Positions 8,301-17,548 are shown, counted from the stretch's first letter. The stretch is DNA of 35,830 bases from Methylophaga thiooxydans DMS010 (GCF_000156355.1 NZ_GG657900.1:59008-94837); one strand, 5' to 3'. The notes: generated by a model from the sequence alone, not told the origin. A program made the numbers and translations.

Positions 8301-8759
8301 ATGGTTATACCTTATTTTAAGCAAGTTTGCCTGGCATTGTTGACTGTATTGTTATCGTTTTCCGTCAACGCCGAGATATTTAAATGGGTTGATGAAAATG
8401 GCCAGACCCATTACTCACAAACCCCTCCGGAGTCAGGCATGGCTGAGACTATAGACGTCCCTCCTCCACCGCCAATTGCGTCTGAAACAGATGAAAATGA
8501 AATTGAAACACTGATTGAGCAACAACAAGCTGCTGAAAAAGCCGAACAAGAGGCGAAAGAAACAGCCGAACAAGAAGCAGAGCGAGAAGCTCAATTGGCT
8601 ACAAATTGTCAGGTAGCGACAGATAATTTGCGCGGCTATCAAAACAATCCCGGTCGCCGCGTAATCGATGAAGAAGGGAATGCCACCAGGCCATCTGAGG
8701 AAGAGCGCCAACAAAAAATTCAAGACCTGCAAGACAAGATAGATCTTTATTGCCAATAA
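8301..8759 (+). CDS. Secreted DUF4124 domain protein
   Basis: A protein of 152 residues. Residues 1-24 form a signal peptide with likely cleavage after VNA. The DUF4124 domain follows: EIFKWVDENGQTHYSQTPP (about 25-43). Residues 60-105 are a highly charged Glu/Ala/Gln region, probably coiled coil. The C-terminus holds two cysteines (near 114 and 151) that could form a disulfide in the periplasm. DUF4124 proteins are common in gammaproteobacteria but have no established function. A related N-terminal segment is found on the lytic transglycosylase at 12921, hinting at an envelope role. Ten bases separate it from the next gene. Confidence 0.88.
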   Translation: MVIPYFKQVCLALLTVLLSFSVNAEIFKWVDENGQTHYSQTPPESGMAETIDVPPPPPIASETDENEIETLIEQQQAAEKAEQEAKETAEQEAEREAQLATNCQVATDNLRGYQNNPGRRVIDEEGNATRPSEEERQQKIQDLQDKIDLYCQ

Positions 8760-8769
8760 GGAGAAGCAG

Positions 8770-9105
8770 ATGCCCTACCTAAACATTGTCACAAATCAAG
8801 AAGTCAAAGACGAAGCGTCTCTATTAAAATTAGCCAGTCAAACCGTATCTAAGATCTCCGGCAAACCTGAAAGCTATGTCATGGTTGCTGTTGAGCAAAA
8901 AGCCAATATGCTGTTTGGTGGCAGTGATGCCCCCACAGCGATACTCGATTACCGTGCGCTGGGCTTACCCGGCGACAGACAAGCCTTTTCCGATGCACTT
9001 TGTACGCTTATCAATGAACAATTAGGCATTGATGGCGGAAGAGTTTATATCAGCATGACAGACTCAGAACGTCAAAACTGGGGCTGGAATCACAGTACAT
9101 TTTAG
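8770..9105 (+). CDS. MIF-like tautomerase family protein
   Basis: A protein of 111 residues similar in length and sequence to macrophage migration inhibitory factor and its bacterial homologues. Pro2, which becomes the N-terminal catalytic proline after Met removal, is present (MPYLNI). MLFGGSDAPTAILDYRALG (about residues 48-66) and the ending DSERQNWGWNHSTF match the MIF fold rather than the 60-residue 4-oxalocrotonate tautomerases. The predicted activity is keto-enol tautomerisation, for example of phenylpyruvate; the natural substrate is unknown. GGAG lies upstream of the ATG. It probably shares a transcript with the DUF4124 gene, ending at the terminator at 9131. Confidence 0.9.
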   Translation: MPYLNIVTNQEVKDEASLLKLASQTVSKISGKPESYVMVAVEQKANMLFGGSDAPTAILDYRALGLPGDRQAFSDALCTLINEQLGIDGGRVYISMTDSERQNWGWNHSTF

Positions 9106-9130
9106 TCTTTTCATTTAATCAGAAACCTAT

Positions 9131-9160
9131 GGCACTGCTGGCTTCCAGCAGTGCCTTTTA
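9131..9160 (+). terminator. Rho-independent terminator
   Basis: A perfect 11-base-pair stem, GGCACTGCTGG with CCAGCAGTGCC, closes a 3-base loop and is followed by TTTTA. It separates the DUF4124-tautomerase pair from proS. Confidence 0.92.
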
Positions 9161-9185
9161 GTCATAACAGGAATAATAAACTTTC

Positions 9186-10895
9186 ATGCGTGCCTCCAAC
9201 CTGCTCATTTCAACCCTCAAAGAAACACCCGCTGATGCCGAAATTGTCAGCCATCAATTAATGCTGCGTGCAGGGCTTATACGTCGTTTAGCGTCAGGCC
9301 TTTATACATGGCTTCCGATGGGCTTGAAAGTTCTCAGAAAGACCGAAGCCATCATTCGTGACGAAATGGATAAGGCAGGCGCACAAGAAGTTCTTATGCC
9401 CTCGGTACAACCGTCAGAGTTATGGCAGGAAAGTCAGCGCTGGGAAAAATACGGGCCAGAGCTGCTGCGTATTACCGATCGCCACCAGCGTGAGTTTTGT
9501 TATGGCCCGACCCATGAGGAAGTGATTACCGATTTAGTTCGACAGGAAATTCGTAGTTACAAACAACTCCCGATTAATTTCTATCAGATCCAAACCAAAT
9601 TTCGTGATGAAATTCGTCCTCGCTTTGGATTAATGCGTGCTCGTGAGTTTTTGATGAAAGATGCTTATTCTTTCCACTTGGATCACGCATCGCTGCAACA
9701 AACTTACGATGACATGTTTGCTGCTTACTCACGTATTTTTTCGCGTATCGGCCTCGACTTTCGTCCAGTTCAAGCGGATACCGGCAGTATAGGCGGTAAT
9801 GCCTCACATGAGTTTCATGTGCTCGCGAGTTCAGGTGAAGATGCCATCGCTTTCAGTGATCAAAGCGACTACGCAGCCAATGTCGAGTTAGCAGAAGCTA
9901 TCGCGCCAGCAGGCCAACGCGCCGCAGCTGCTGAAACCATGACCACCGTTGAAACGCCGCAACAACATACCATTGATGACGTCAGCCAATTCCTCAATAA
10001 ACCAGCAACACAATGCCTAAAAACACTGCTGGTTGAGGGTGCCGAAGAAGACTCTGTGGTCGCACTGGTATTACGTGGTGATCATGATTTAAATGAAATC
10101 AAAGCAGAAAAACATCCCCTAGTGGCTGAACCGCTGACATTTGCCACACCGGAAAAAGTGTTGGAGTCATGTGGTGCCAATATCGGTTCGATTGGTCCTG
10201 TCGGTCTGACCATTCCGGTGCTTGTTGATCATGCCGCTGCTTTTGTCTCAGACTTTGTTTGTGGGGCTAATGACGATGATAAACATCTTACCGGTGTTAA
10301 CTGGGGAAGAGATTTAGCTGAACCAGATACCGCTGATCTGCGAAATGTTGTAGCCGGTGATCCAAGTCCAGATGGTCAGGGCACGCTGGATATCGCTCGC
10401 GGTATCGAAGTAGGTCATATCTTCCAACTGGGTGAAAACTACAGCAGCAAACTCAATGCTGTGGTGTTGAACGAGACCGGTAAATCTCAAGTGATTACCA
10501 TGGGTTGCTATGGTATCGGCGTATCACGTGTGGTTGCCGCAGCTATTGAGCAAAATAATGATGATCGCGGCATTATCTGGCCGGAAGCCATTGCGCCTTA
10601 CCAAGTTGTATTAGTGCCAGTGAACGCGCACAAATCAGTCAGAGTCAAACAAAAAGCGGAAGAAATATATCAGCAGCTACAAGCGGCCGGTATCGACGTG
10701 TTATTGGATGACCGTGGGCTGCGTCCTGGTGTTGCCTTTGCCGATATGGAATTGATTGGTATTCCACATCGCCTGATTCTCGGCGAACGAGGCCTTGATA
10801 ACGGCATGATCGAATACAAATCGCGTCGTACTGGTGAAGGCGATGAGTTCCCAATCGAATCTGTCATTGAGACGATCAAACAAAAACTGAGCTGA
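9186..10895 (+). CDS. proS: Prolyl-tRNA synthetase (bacterial type)
   Basis: A protein of 569 residues, the size of the E. coli enzyme. Class II motif 1 is around [20 protein letters not shown]. Motif 2 is at [21 protein letters not shown] and motif 3 at [16 protein letters not shown]. The central segment (about 225-400) is the INS editing domain of bacterial ProRS that removes mischarged Ala-tRNA. It charges tRNA-Pro with proline in the cytosol. It is 10 bases upstream of the fumarase gene, so the two may be co-transcribed; no terminator is seen between them. Confidence 0.98.
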   Translation: MRASNLLISTLKETPADAEIVSHQLMLRAGLIRRLASGLYTWLPMGLKVLRKTEAIIRDEMDKAGAQEVLMPSVQPSELWQESQRWEKYGPELLRITDRHQREFCYGPTHEEVITDLVRQEIRSYKQLPINFYQIQTKFRDEIRPRFGLMRAREFLMKDAYSFHLDHASLQQTYDDMFAAYSRIFSRIGLDFRPVQADTGSIGGNASHEFHVLASSGEDAIAFSDQSDYAANVELAEAIAPAGQRAAAAETMTTVETPQQHTIDDVSQFLNKPATQCLKTLLVEGAEEDSVVALVLRGDHDLNEIKAEKHPLVAEPLTFATPEKVLESCGANIGSIGPVGLTIPVLVDHAAAFVSDFVCGANDDDKHLTGVNWGRDLAEPDTADLRNVVAGDPSPDGQGTLDIARGIEVGHIFQLGENYSSKLNAVVLNETGKSQVITMGCYGIGVSRVVAAAIEQNNDDRGIIWPEAIAPYQVVLVPVNAHKSVRVKQKAEEIYQQLQAAGIDVLLDDRGLRPGVAFADMELIGIPHRLILGERGLDNGMIEYKSRRTGEGDEFPIESVIETIKQKLS

Positions 10896-10905
10896 GATTT
10901 TAGCC

Positions 10906-12423
10906 ATGAGTTTAATCAAAGAATCTGATGTGATTGATAGCGTTGCAGATGCATTGCAGTTTATTGCTTGCTATCACCCGAAAGATTTCATTCAGGCAAT
11001 GAGCAATGCCTATGAACGCGAACAATCGGCTTCAGCACGAGATGCCATCGCACAGATTCTAATGAACTCACGCATGTGCGCTGAGAATAACCGGCCTATT
11101 TGCCAAGACACCGGTATCGTCAATGTTTTTGTAAAAGTCGGTATGAATGTGCAATGGAAAGCCACCATGAGTCTGGAAGATATGGTGAATGAAGGGGTGC
11201 GTCGTGCCTACCTACACCCGGATAACGTATTGCGGGCATCGGTGGTATCAGACCCTTTAGGAAGTCGCCAGAACACCAAGGATAATACCCCCGCTGTTAT
11301 TCATACTGAGCTCGTGCCTGGTGATAGCGTTGAAGTACTGATCGCAGCAAAAGGCGGTGGCAGTGAGAACAAAGCAAAGTTCACCATTTTAAATCCCAGC
11401 GATAGTCTTGTTGGCTGGGTGCTGGATACCGTTCCTAAAATGGGTGCAGGTTGGTGCCCACCAGGCATGCTTGGGATTGGTGTTGGCGGGACCGCAGAAA
11501 AAGCCATGCTAATGGCAAAAGAATCGTTGATGCATCCCATCGATATTCAGGATTTGATAGAGCGAGGCCCGAAAACGGCGACAGAAAAACTCCGTGTTGA
11601 GCTCTATGAAAAGGTGAACAATCTGGGGATCGGCGCACAAGGACTTGGCGGTCTGACCACGGTGCTGGATGTCAAAATTAATGACTATCCAACCCATGCG
11701 GCTTCACTGCCAGTTGCGATGATTCCAAACTGCGCTGCAACTCGCCACATTCACTTTACCTTGGATGGCACGGGCCCGGCAGAGTTTGAACCGCCCTCTT
11801 TGAATGACTGGCCAGATATCACTTGGCAGGCCGCCGAAAATACGCGCCATGTAAACCTTGATACCGTTACTCAGAATGATATTGAACAATGGCAGCCGGG
11901 CGAAACTTTGCTACTCAGTGGTCACCTCCTGACCGGACGTGACGCGGCCCACAAGAAGATTGCAGACTTAATGGCTAAAGGTCAGCCATTACCTGAAGGC
12001 CTCGATTTCAATGGTCGCTTTATCTATTACGTCGGTCCGGTTGATCCGATTGATGGCGAAGTCGTTGGCCCTGCAGGCCCAACCACAGCAACTCGCATGG
12101 ATAAGTTCACCGATATGATGCTGGCAGAAACCGGATTGTTAGGCATGATCGGTAAAGCTGAACGCGGCCAAGCCACGGTAGAAAGCATTAAGCAGCACCG
12201 TTCTATTTATCTTATCGCTATTGGTGGCGCAGCTTATTTAGTCTCTAAAGCCATAAAGTCTTCTCGTATTATTGCCTTTGAAGAATTAGGCATGGAAGCG
12301 ATTCGAGAGTTCTATGTAGAAAACATGCCAGTCACTGTTGCGGTAGATAGCCAAGGTCAGTCTGTGCACGAAACAGGACCTAAAGAATGGCGTATTAAGC
12401 TCGCAGCGCTTACAATCGAGTAA
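10906..12423 (+). CDS. Fumarate hydratase, class I (Fe-S type)
   Basis: A protein of 505 residues, the single-chain FumA/FumB type. Three cysteines in the expected places would ligate the [4Fe-4S] cluster: Cys66 (PICQDTG), Cys184 (GWCPPGM) and Cys276 (IPNCAATRH). The C-terminal beta domain contains GPVDPIDGEVVGPAGPTTATRMD. It interconverts fumarate and malate in the TCA cycle. Class I fumarases are oxygen- and superoxide-sensitive, so a class II (FumC) enzyme may also be encoded elsewhere. It follows proS by 10 bases and precedes the CopD-like gene by 30. Confidence 0.96.
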   Translation: MSLIKESDVIDSVADALQFIACYHPKDFIQAMSNAYEREQSASARDAIAQILMNSRMCAENNRPICQDTGIVNVFVKVGMNVQWKATMSLEDMVNEGVRRAYLHPDNVLRASVVSDPLGSRQNTKDNTPAVIHTELVPGDSVEVLIAAKGGGSENKAKFTILNPSDSLVGWVLDTVPKMGAGWCPPGMLGIGVGGTAEKAMLMAKESLMHPIDIQDLIERGPKTATEKLRVELYEKVNNLGIGAQGLGGLTTVLDVKINDYPTHAASLPVAMIPNCAATRHIHFTLDGTGPAEFEPPSLNDWPDITWQAAENTRHVNLDTVTQNDIEQWQPGETLLLSGHLLTGRDAAHKKIADLMAKGQPLPEGLDFNGRFIYYVGPVDPIDGEVVGPAGPTTATRMDKFTDMMLAETGLLGMIGKAERGQATVESIKQHRSIYLIAIGGAAYLVSKAIKSSRIIAFEELGMEAIREFYVENMPVTVAVDSQGQSVHETGPKEWRIKLAALTIE

Positions 12424-12453
12424 GACATAGTTTTGTAATACAAGGAAACGGTC

Positions 12454-12921
12454 ATGGCCATAGCAATACCTCTTCACCTCCTAGCCGCCGTTATATGGGT
12501 TGGAGGGATGTTTTTTGCCTATATGGTACTGCGTCCTACTGCTGCTACCCTTCTGCCTCCCGAGCAACGGCTTCCACTCTGGAGCGAGACATTCAAGTTG
12601 TTTTTTGTCTGGGTGTGGGGTGCCATCATCACCTTACTCGTCACCGGGTTTTGGATGATACATCGACTTGGCGGCATGGGTGGCGTCGATGGAGTTGGTG
12701 TACATGTACACATCATGTTGCTTGTCGGCATTTTTATGATGTTAATTTTTATGCATGTCTTCTTTAACCCATTTAAAAAATTAAAGTGGGCGGTTGCTGA
12801 ACAAGACTGGATCACCGGGCGAAACAACCTGACTCAGATCCGCAAGCTGGTGCTACTGAATCTGGTGCTCGGCCTGCTGACCATCATTATTGGCTCTTCT
12901 GGACGCTATTGGGCCGGCTAG
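12454..12921 (+). CDS. CopD family integral membrane protein
   Basis: A protein of 155 residues with four predicted transmembrane segments (about 1-22, 46-68, 82-104 and 130-150). HLLAAVIWVGGMFF at the N-terminus and the histidine/methionine-rich VHVHIMLLVGIFMMLIFMHVFF are typical of the CopD family. CopD proteins are linked to copper handling, and relatives bind haem. Neither ligand can be confirmed here and no other copper gene is nearby. GGAAA lies before the ATG. The TAG stop shares its last base with the GTG start of the next gene, which suggests translational coupling. Confidence 0.82.
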   Translation: MAIAIPLHLLAAVIWVGGMFFAYMVLRPTAATLLPPEQRLPLWSETFKLFFVWVWGAIITLLVTGFWMIHRLGGMGGVDGVGVHVHIMLLVGIFMMLIFMHVFFNPFKKLKWAVAEQDWITGRNNLTQIRKLVLLNLVLGLLTIIIGSSGRYWAG

Positions 12922-13592
12922 TGTTCAGGATTTTTATCAGCCTCCCGATAATCCTGCTGTTCGCTTCCTCTAGCCTCTCAGCAGATACCATCAAGCGCAT
13001 TCAAAAAGCCGATGGCAGTGTTGAATTCAGTAATGTGGACGGTGCAGGTCAGCAGACCGTCATTTACAAGTCACAAAGCGGTGAAGGTTTTGTTTTCTCA
13101 GATCAGAAACCACAACATGGTTCTTTTGAGGTGCTTAAATTTAGTTGTTTTGCCTGCAACCCGCACTCGACTATTAATTGGCATACAATCAGTCTTAACA
13201 CCCGCTCTTACGCCACTGAAGTAAAAAAAATGGCCGAAAAATATCAGGTCGATGCAGCCTTAGTCAGAGCTGTCATTCACGCAGAATCAGCCTTTAACTA
13301 CAAAGCCAAGTCAAAAGCAGGCGCGCAAGGGCTTATGCAGTTAATGCCTGGTACAGCAAGTGATTTAGGTGTTAAAAATGCCTTTAATGCTAATGAAAAC
13401 ATTGAAGGTGGTGTGAAATACCTAGCCCAGTTGCTATCACAATTTAATGGCGATATTAAACTCGCTACTGCCGCTTATAACGCCGGTCCTAATGCAGTGA
13501 AAAAGTACAACGGCATTCCGCCTTATTCAGAAACGAAAGTCTATGTGGAGCGTGTCGGTATTTTGCACCGTCGTTATCAACGTGAAAGTTAA
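12921..13592 (+). CDS. Lytic transglycosylase (SLT domain) with DUF4124-like N-terminus
   Basis: About 223 residues starting at GTG 12921; an in-frame TTG four codons upstream is an alternative. Residues 1-20 are a signal peptide. A DUF4124-like stretch follows (TIKRIQKADGSVEFSNV), then a Cys-containing linker. The SLT domain spans about residues 95-220. Its catalytic Glu122 sits in AVIHAESAFN, with KAGAQGLMQLMPGTA and AYNAGPNAVKKY as further SLT motifs. It cleaves the glycan strands of peptidoglycan to give 1,6-anhydro ends. Its start overlaps the CopD-like stop and its own end overlaps the next small gene. Confidence 0.92.
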   Translation: MFRIFISLPIILLFASSSLSADTIKRIQKADGSVEFSNVDGAGQQTVIYKSQSGEGFVFSDQKPQHGSFEVLKFSCFACNPHSTINWHTISLNTRSYATEVKKMAEKYQVDAALVRAVIHAESAFNYKAKSKAGAQGLMQLMPGTASDLGVKNAFNANENIEGGVKYLAQLLSQFNGDIKLATAAYNAGPNAVKKYNGIPPYSETKVYVERVGILHRRYQRES

Positions 13593-13860
13593 AACTACTA
13601 AAAAATTACTTGCAGAACATCAAGATCTGACTCATTCCACCATGCAGAAGGTTGCCTCACATGTCCAACGCCAAGAAGGTGATTGGGTATTAAACACCGT
13701 GATGATTGAAGGCCAGGAAGTCCCATTCAAATACAAACGCCGGCGTAAATATAAGTCATTAAAAGGGGCGCGGGTGGATATGATTTATTACCCGGAAGTC
13801 GAAACCATAGCGCGGATGGATTTTGAGTACATGAAAGTCGTTAAAATCTCAGTATCCTGA
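13582..13860 (+). CDS. Small conserved-looking hypothetical protein
   Basis: About 92 residues from a GTG at 13582 that overlaps the end of the transglycosylase gene; an ATG 13 codons upstream would lie deeper inside that gene. I do not recognise the family. The protein is soluble, basic in its middle (FKYKRRRKYKSLKGARVD) and rich in charged residues. It has no signal peptide, membrane segment or cysteine. The segment NTVMIEGQEVPFKYKRRRKY reads like a beta-hairpin followed by a basic patch. No clear ribosome binding site is seen, so expression probably depends on coupling to the upstream gene. Its last 12 bases overlap the convergent protease gene. Confidence 0.65.
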   Translation: MKVKTTKKLLAEHQDLTHSTMQKVASHVQRQEGDWVLNTVMIEGQEVPFKYKRRRKYKSLKGARVDMIYYPEVETIARMDFEYMKVVKISVS

Positions 13861-14376
13861 CGCAGGCACTTTCAACGTCAAGACGCCATCACGCTGGATA
13901 ATATCCAGGTGTTTCATAAAACTCATACCCAGTAAAACAACATCATCTGACATATGTGGATTGATACTGGCATGAATGTTTTGCATGGTGATCCCGCCCA
14001 GTTGCACCGAGTCCAGGGTCGTTTGATAAACGTGCACCACGCCATTCGCTGTTGTCACCATGCTCTGGCGGCCTGCTTTTAACCCCGCTGATTTGGCAAT
14101 ACCGGCTGGCACACTAACATGCGTGGCTCCTGTATCAAGGAGGAAGTTGACTGGATGACCATTAATCAATCCGGGCGCAAGATAGTGGCCAGCACGGTTG
14201 CGTTCTAACTTAACCTCACCTTGATTCCCGTCATTTATTGATAAAGCTTTATTCGGGTTATCACGCTGTTGAATGAAGCCATTAAAAAACAGCGTCAACG
14301 ACCCCATCAATAGCAGCCAAAACAGTATCGTTATCACTTTTCCTGAAAAAATTGAGGGGAGTTCTGGTGCGCTCAT
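13849..14376 (-). CDS. Retropepsin-like aspartic protease, membrane anchored (TIGR02281-type)
   Basis: A protein of 175 residues. One transmembrane anchor covers about residues 14-33, so the rest is probably periplasmic. The active-site motif LLDTGATHVSVP has the catalytic Asp81. Hydrophobic-hydrophobic-Gly turns such as VVLLGMSFMKHLDI near the C-terminus match the clan AA single-domain fold, which works as a homodimer. Bacterial members of this family are mostly uncharacterised. The 3' end overlaps the convergent small gene by 12 bases. It is divergent from the epimerase-like gene at 14509. Confidence 0.9.
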   Translation of the reverse strand: MSAPELPSIFSGKVITILFWLLLMGSLTLFFNGFIQQRDNPNKALSINDGNQGEVKLERNRAGHYLAPGLINGHPVNFLLDTGATHVSVPAGIAKSAGLKAGRQSMVTTANGVVHVYQTTLDSVQLGGITMQNIHASINPHMSDDVVLLGMSFMKHLDIIQRDGVLTLKVPASGY

Positions 14377-14508
14377 CGTTACCTTCGTCTCTAGGTTTGA
14401 TTTTGTTAGACAGTCTAATACCCTATAGATTCAGTGACTATTCTTATACGCAATTACGCTAGAATGGTTTCAACAAAAACAGGTAGGTGACTTATCAATA
14501 CAATCAGC

Positions 14509-15273
14509 ATGCTAGGAAGTGGCTGGCTTGGCAAACCGCTTGCTGAGCATTTTATGCAACAAGGATACAAGGTAAAGCTATCCACGCGAAACCACGCAAA
14601 ACAACGTCAATTGGCTCAGTCCGGTTTTGACAGCTATATTGTCGATATCGATCTGCCAGATCCTCCCGAGCCTGACTTTCTCAATACTGACTCACTCATC
14701 ATTAATATCACCAATAAAAACGGTGTCAGTTTTGAGCGTCTTATTAGCACCCTTCGCAAAAGTCCTATCAAACACGTGCTGTTTGTCAGCTCGAGTTCGG
14801 TTTATCAAAACCTGAACCGAGCAGTGACTGAGGATGAAGGTGTTGAAGACCCCGACAGCGCCTTATTTCAAATCGAAAACTGCTTCAAAAACGAAACAGC
14901 ATTTGAAACAACGATCGTACGCTTTAGCGGATTAATTGGGCCTAACCGCCATCCCGGTCGTTTTTTCAGAAATGGAAAACAAGTCCAGCAAGCAGATGCC
15001 CCCGTCAACCTGATTCACCTTGATGATTGTATTGGCATTATCGATGCCATTTTTGAAAAATCGGCCTGGCAACAAACCTTTAATGGCTGTGCTGACACAC
15101 ACCCAACAAAACGTGAATTTTATACACATGCAGCAAGTCTAGCCGACCACCCTACCCCTGATTTTGCGCCTACACAGTTGCCTCTATTTAAAATCGTCAG
15201 TAATACTAAAGCAAAGCACGTTTTGCAGTACCAGTTTCAATATCCTGATTTGATGGCGATACAAGATTATTAA
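14509..15273 (+). CDS. NAD(P)-dependent epimerase/dehydratase-like (SDR) protein, start uncertain
   Basis: At least 254 residues. The Rossmann nucleotide-binding segment MLGSGWLGKPLAEHF is at the very start, and FVSSSSVYQN resembles the SDR strand-4 region with Ser. It is similar to YeeZ-type extended SDR proteins of unknown substrate. The ATG at 14509 is given as a conservative start, but it would remove most of the first beta strand. The frame is open for six more codons upstream (LINTIS) to a TGA at 14488. A good Shine-Dalgarno, AGGTGA at 14485-14490, is 6 bases before an ATC codon at 14494, so initiation there is possible. Confidence 0.82.
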   Translation: MLGSGWLGKPLAEHFMQQGYKVKLSTRNHAKQRQLAQSGFDSYIVDIDLPDPPEPDFLNTDSLIINITNKNGVSFERLISTLRKSPIKHVLFVSSSSVYQNLNRAVTEDEGVEDPDSALFQIENCFKNETAFETTIVRFSGLIGPNRHPGRFFRNGKQVQQADAPVNLIHLDDCIGIIDAIFEKSAWQQTFNGCADTHPTKREFYTHAASLADHPTPDFAPTQLPLFKIVSNTKAKHVLQYQFQYPDLMAIQDY

Positions 15274-15326
15274 TCCTTGTCTGATGACTTAGAAATCATC
15301 GCGGCCATCCAGTAGAATACGAGGCT

Positions 15327-15794
15327 ATGAATCAACGCTCCCTGATTTGTCCTTGCCTAAGCGGCAAGCCCTATGCAAACTGTTGCGAACCCCTTCATCA
15401 GGCTAACCACGGCGCCAACACAGCTGAAAGTCTTATGCGTTCTCGTTACAGTGCCTTTTGCCTTGGCCATGCAAACTATTTATTAACGACATTGCACCCA
15501 TCTAAACGTCGCCCTGATGAGTTAAAACAGATTGAGAATACCATCAACACAACCGCTTGGTTGGGGCTAAAGATACTCGATCATAAACAGGCGAATGATT
15601 TAGCCGAAGTTGAGTTTGTTGCATTTTATGAAGATGCACCTTTTGTCCAACTTCACGAGCGATCACGCTTCACGCGTGAGGCCGGTCAATGGTTTTATCA
15701 CGATGGTGTGTTTATGCCTGACATTAAATTAGGTCGTAATGAGCCCTGCTTTTGTGGCAGTGGAACTAAGTTTAAACACTGCCATGGTAGTTAG
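15327..15794 (+). CDS. YchJ family SEC-C motif protein (UPF0225)
   Basis: A protein of 155 residues. A Cys-rich N-terminus has Cys8, Cys10, Cys19 and Cys20 ([13 protein letters not shown]). The C-terminus is a SEC-C zinc motif, [19 protein letters not shown], with Cys141, Cys143 and Cys152. The middle, from about residue 30 to 125, is an NTF2-like fold typical of the YchJ family. The function is not established; SEC-C motifs bind zinc and can contact the ribosome or SecB in other proteins. The stop overlaps the stop of the convergent acyltransferase gene by 3 bases. Confidence 0.9.
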   Translation: MNQRSLICPCLSGKPYANCCEPLHQANHGANTAESLMRSRYSAFCLGHANYLLTTLHPSKRRPDELKQIENTINTTAWLGLKILDHKQANDLAEVEFVAFYEDAPFVQLHERSRFTREAGQWFYHDGVFMPDIKLGRNEPCFCGSGTKFKHCHGS

Positions 15795-17506
15795 TCACCA
15801 AGGTAGCGTTTACGTTTAGCGGGTTTCAATTTTGCTAAATCGACCATGACCAGACCATCGATGCAGTGACCAAAATCTGCATCTATATTGAAGTCGATAA
15901 AACGCACACCGCCTTGCTCACAGACATCCGCATATTGCTTGTAAAGCGTGGGAACAGTGACATTCATATGCGACAATTGCTCGCGCATAGCCGTGAAGTC
16001 CTCATCCTTATCTGTTTCAGATAATGTCATCGCTATACGTTGCTGATGCTCCTGTTCAGGGCTATACGGCACACGGGCTTTTGCCAGCGTCTCTGAATCG
16101 GCAAAGTAATGTTTGTAATAACTCACAATCAAGGCTTTGGCAAAGTCTGGATAGCTATTGCTCAAACTCACCGGCCCAAACAAGTAGCGTATCTCTGGAT
16201 AACGTTTCAGATAGGCACCAATGCCGTACCAGAGGTAATCAAGACTTCGTCTGCCCCAATATTTAGGGCTGACAAAGCTACGACCCAACTCGATACCCCG
16301 TTCAAAATATGGCTGCATTTTGTCGATATCATAATCGAACAGCTCCTGACTATAGATGCCGCGGCTATCCTCTTTTTCCAGAATGCGTTTAACCTCACCT
16401 AAACGATAGGCTCCGGCAATTTCCAACTCTTGTTCATCCCACAAAATTAAATGCCGGTAATCGCGATCATATTTATCTATGTCTCGGCGCTTACCCGTGC
16501 CTTCACCGACTTGTCGGAACGTTATTTCGCGTAAGCGACCAATCTCATGCATGACCGCCGAATCAGGTTGATAGTCGAACAAATAGATCTTTTTATTATC
16601 AGCTGTTTCACCAAGCAGTTCCGCATGCTGTAATTCACGTCTTATAAAGCGACGTTCCTGTGGATGGGAAATCGTCTGCTCTGTCTTAAATAACGGCTTT
16701 TTGCCTTTTGCAAGACGGTAGAGGTGGCGTCGTAAGAGTTTGGTTTTTTCGGCTTTGACCAGAGGCAGTTGTGCAATTTGTTGGTAGGGAATGGATTCGC
16801 CGACTCGCATGACAATGTTCTTGGAGTGTTTATTGAACATTTCGTGCGCCAACATCATTCCTGATAAGGGCTTGTATACCATTGATGCACTATAAAAAAG
16901 GGATGAATTTCGTGCGCCAATAAAAATCGGCAAGATGGGCGCGTTAGTCTTTTTGGCAAAGTTCAAAAAGCCACTATTCCACTTTCCATCCCTGACACCG
17001 CTAGGACGAATTCGTGAAACTTCACCTGCGGGGAAAACAATGACTGCCTCTTCATTATTCAAACAGTCAATAATACGAGAGATACTACTTTTTCTCGTCG
17101 ATTTAGACAGATTATCGACTGGCAGAAATAAGGATTCAACAGCTTCAAAATTCATCAGCATATCGTTAGCAACAATTTTTACATCACGACGTACTTCCCC
17201 CACCAGCTTGAGTAAAGACAGCCCATCAAGCGCACCTAACGGATGATTAGCGACGATGACGACGCGTCCTGTTGCAGGAATATTATTTCTGTCGCGATGG
17301 CTGATGCTGTAGCTGAAATCGAAATGGTCCAATACCTGTTCAATAAAATCAAACCCTCGCAGATCCTGATGGGTCGATAAAAACAGGTTTACTTCTTGTT
17401 CGTGAGTGATTTTTCGTAGAAAGCCCAGTGTCGGTTTACGAATCCATGGGCTGGTGTGTTGAAACTTGGGGAATTTCTGTTGAACTGCTTGTTCAATATT
17501 GAGCAT
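15791..17506 (-). CDS. Two-domain acyltransferase, OlsF-like (PlsC-type plus GNAT-type)
   Basis: A protein of 571 residues with two domains. The N-terminal half is a lysophospholipid acyltransferase domain: the acceptor motif is NHPLGALDG (His88, Asp94, one residue longer than the usual Hx4D spacing), and the FPAGEVS motif has Glu162. The C-terminal half (about 300-480) is a GNAT-like N-acyltransferase of the OlsB/haemolysin type, with AGAYRLGE and [18 protein letters not shown]. The same layout is found in OlsF, which makes ornithine lipids from ornithine and two fatty acyl groups. Amino-lipid synthesis is therefore the best guess, not proven. A hairpin covers the ribosome binding site. Confidence 0.82.
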   Translation of the reverse strand: MLNIEQAVQQKFPKFQHTSPWIRKPTLGFLRKITHEQEVNLFLSTHQDLRGFDFIEQVLDHFDFSYSISHRDRNNIPATGRVVIVANHPLGALDGLSLLKLVGEVRRDVKIVANDMLMNFEAVESLFLPVDNLSKSTRKSSISRIIDCLNNEEAVIVFPAGEVSRIRPSGVRDGKWNSGFLNFAKKTNAPILPIFIGARNSSLFYSASMVYKPLSGMMLAHEMFNKHSKNIVMRVGESIPYQQIAQLPLVKAEKTKLLRRHLYRLAKGKKPLFKTEQTISHPQERRFIRRELQHAELLGETADNKKIYLFDYQPDSAVMHEIGRLREITFRQVGEGTGKRRDIDKYDRDYRHLILWDEQELEIAGAYRLGEVKRILEKEDSRGIYSQELFDYDIDKMQPYFERGIELGRSFVSPKYWGRRSLDYLWYGIGAYLKRYPEIRYLFGPVSLSNSYPDFAKALIVSYYKHYFADSETLAKARVPYSPEQEHQQRIAMTLSETDKDEDFTAMREQLSHMNVTVPTLYKQYADVCEQGGVRFIDFNIDADFGHCIDGLVMVDLAKLKPAKRKRYLGD

Positions 17507-17510
17507 TTTT

Positions 17511-17548
17511 TATCTCTACCTTGCCTATTTGCGGCAAGGATAGAGATA
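17511..17548 (-). promoter_or_regulatory. Hairpin over the ribosome binding site of the OlsF-like gene
   Basis: TATCTCTACCTTGCC (17511-17525) pairs with 17533-17548 around a 7-base loop, giving 15 base pairs and one bulged A. On the transcript the 3' arm contains the only purine-rich ribosome binding candidates (AAGG, AGAG) and ends five bases before the ATG. There is no T run, so it does not look like a terminator. A second short inverted repeat (CTGTTA/TAACAG, 17551-17570) lies just upstream. Translational control is inferred. Confidence 0.55.
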
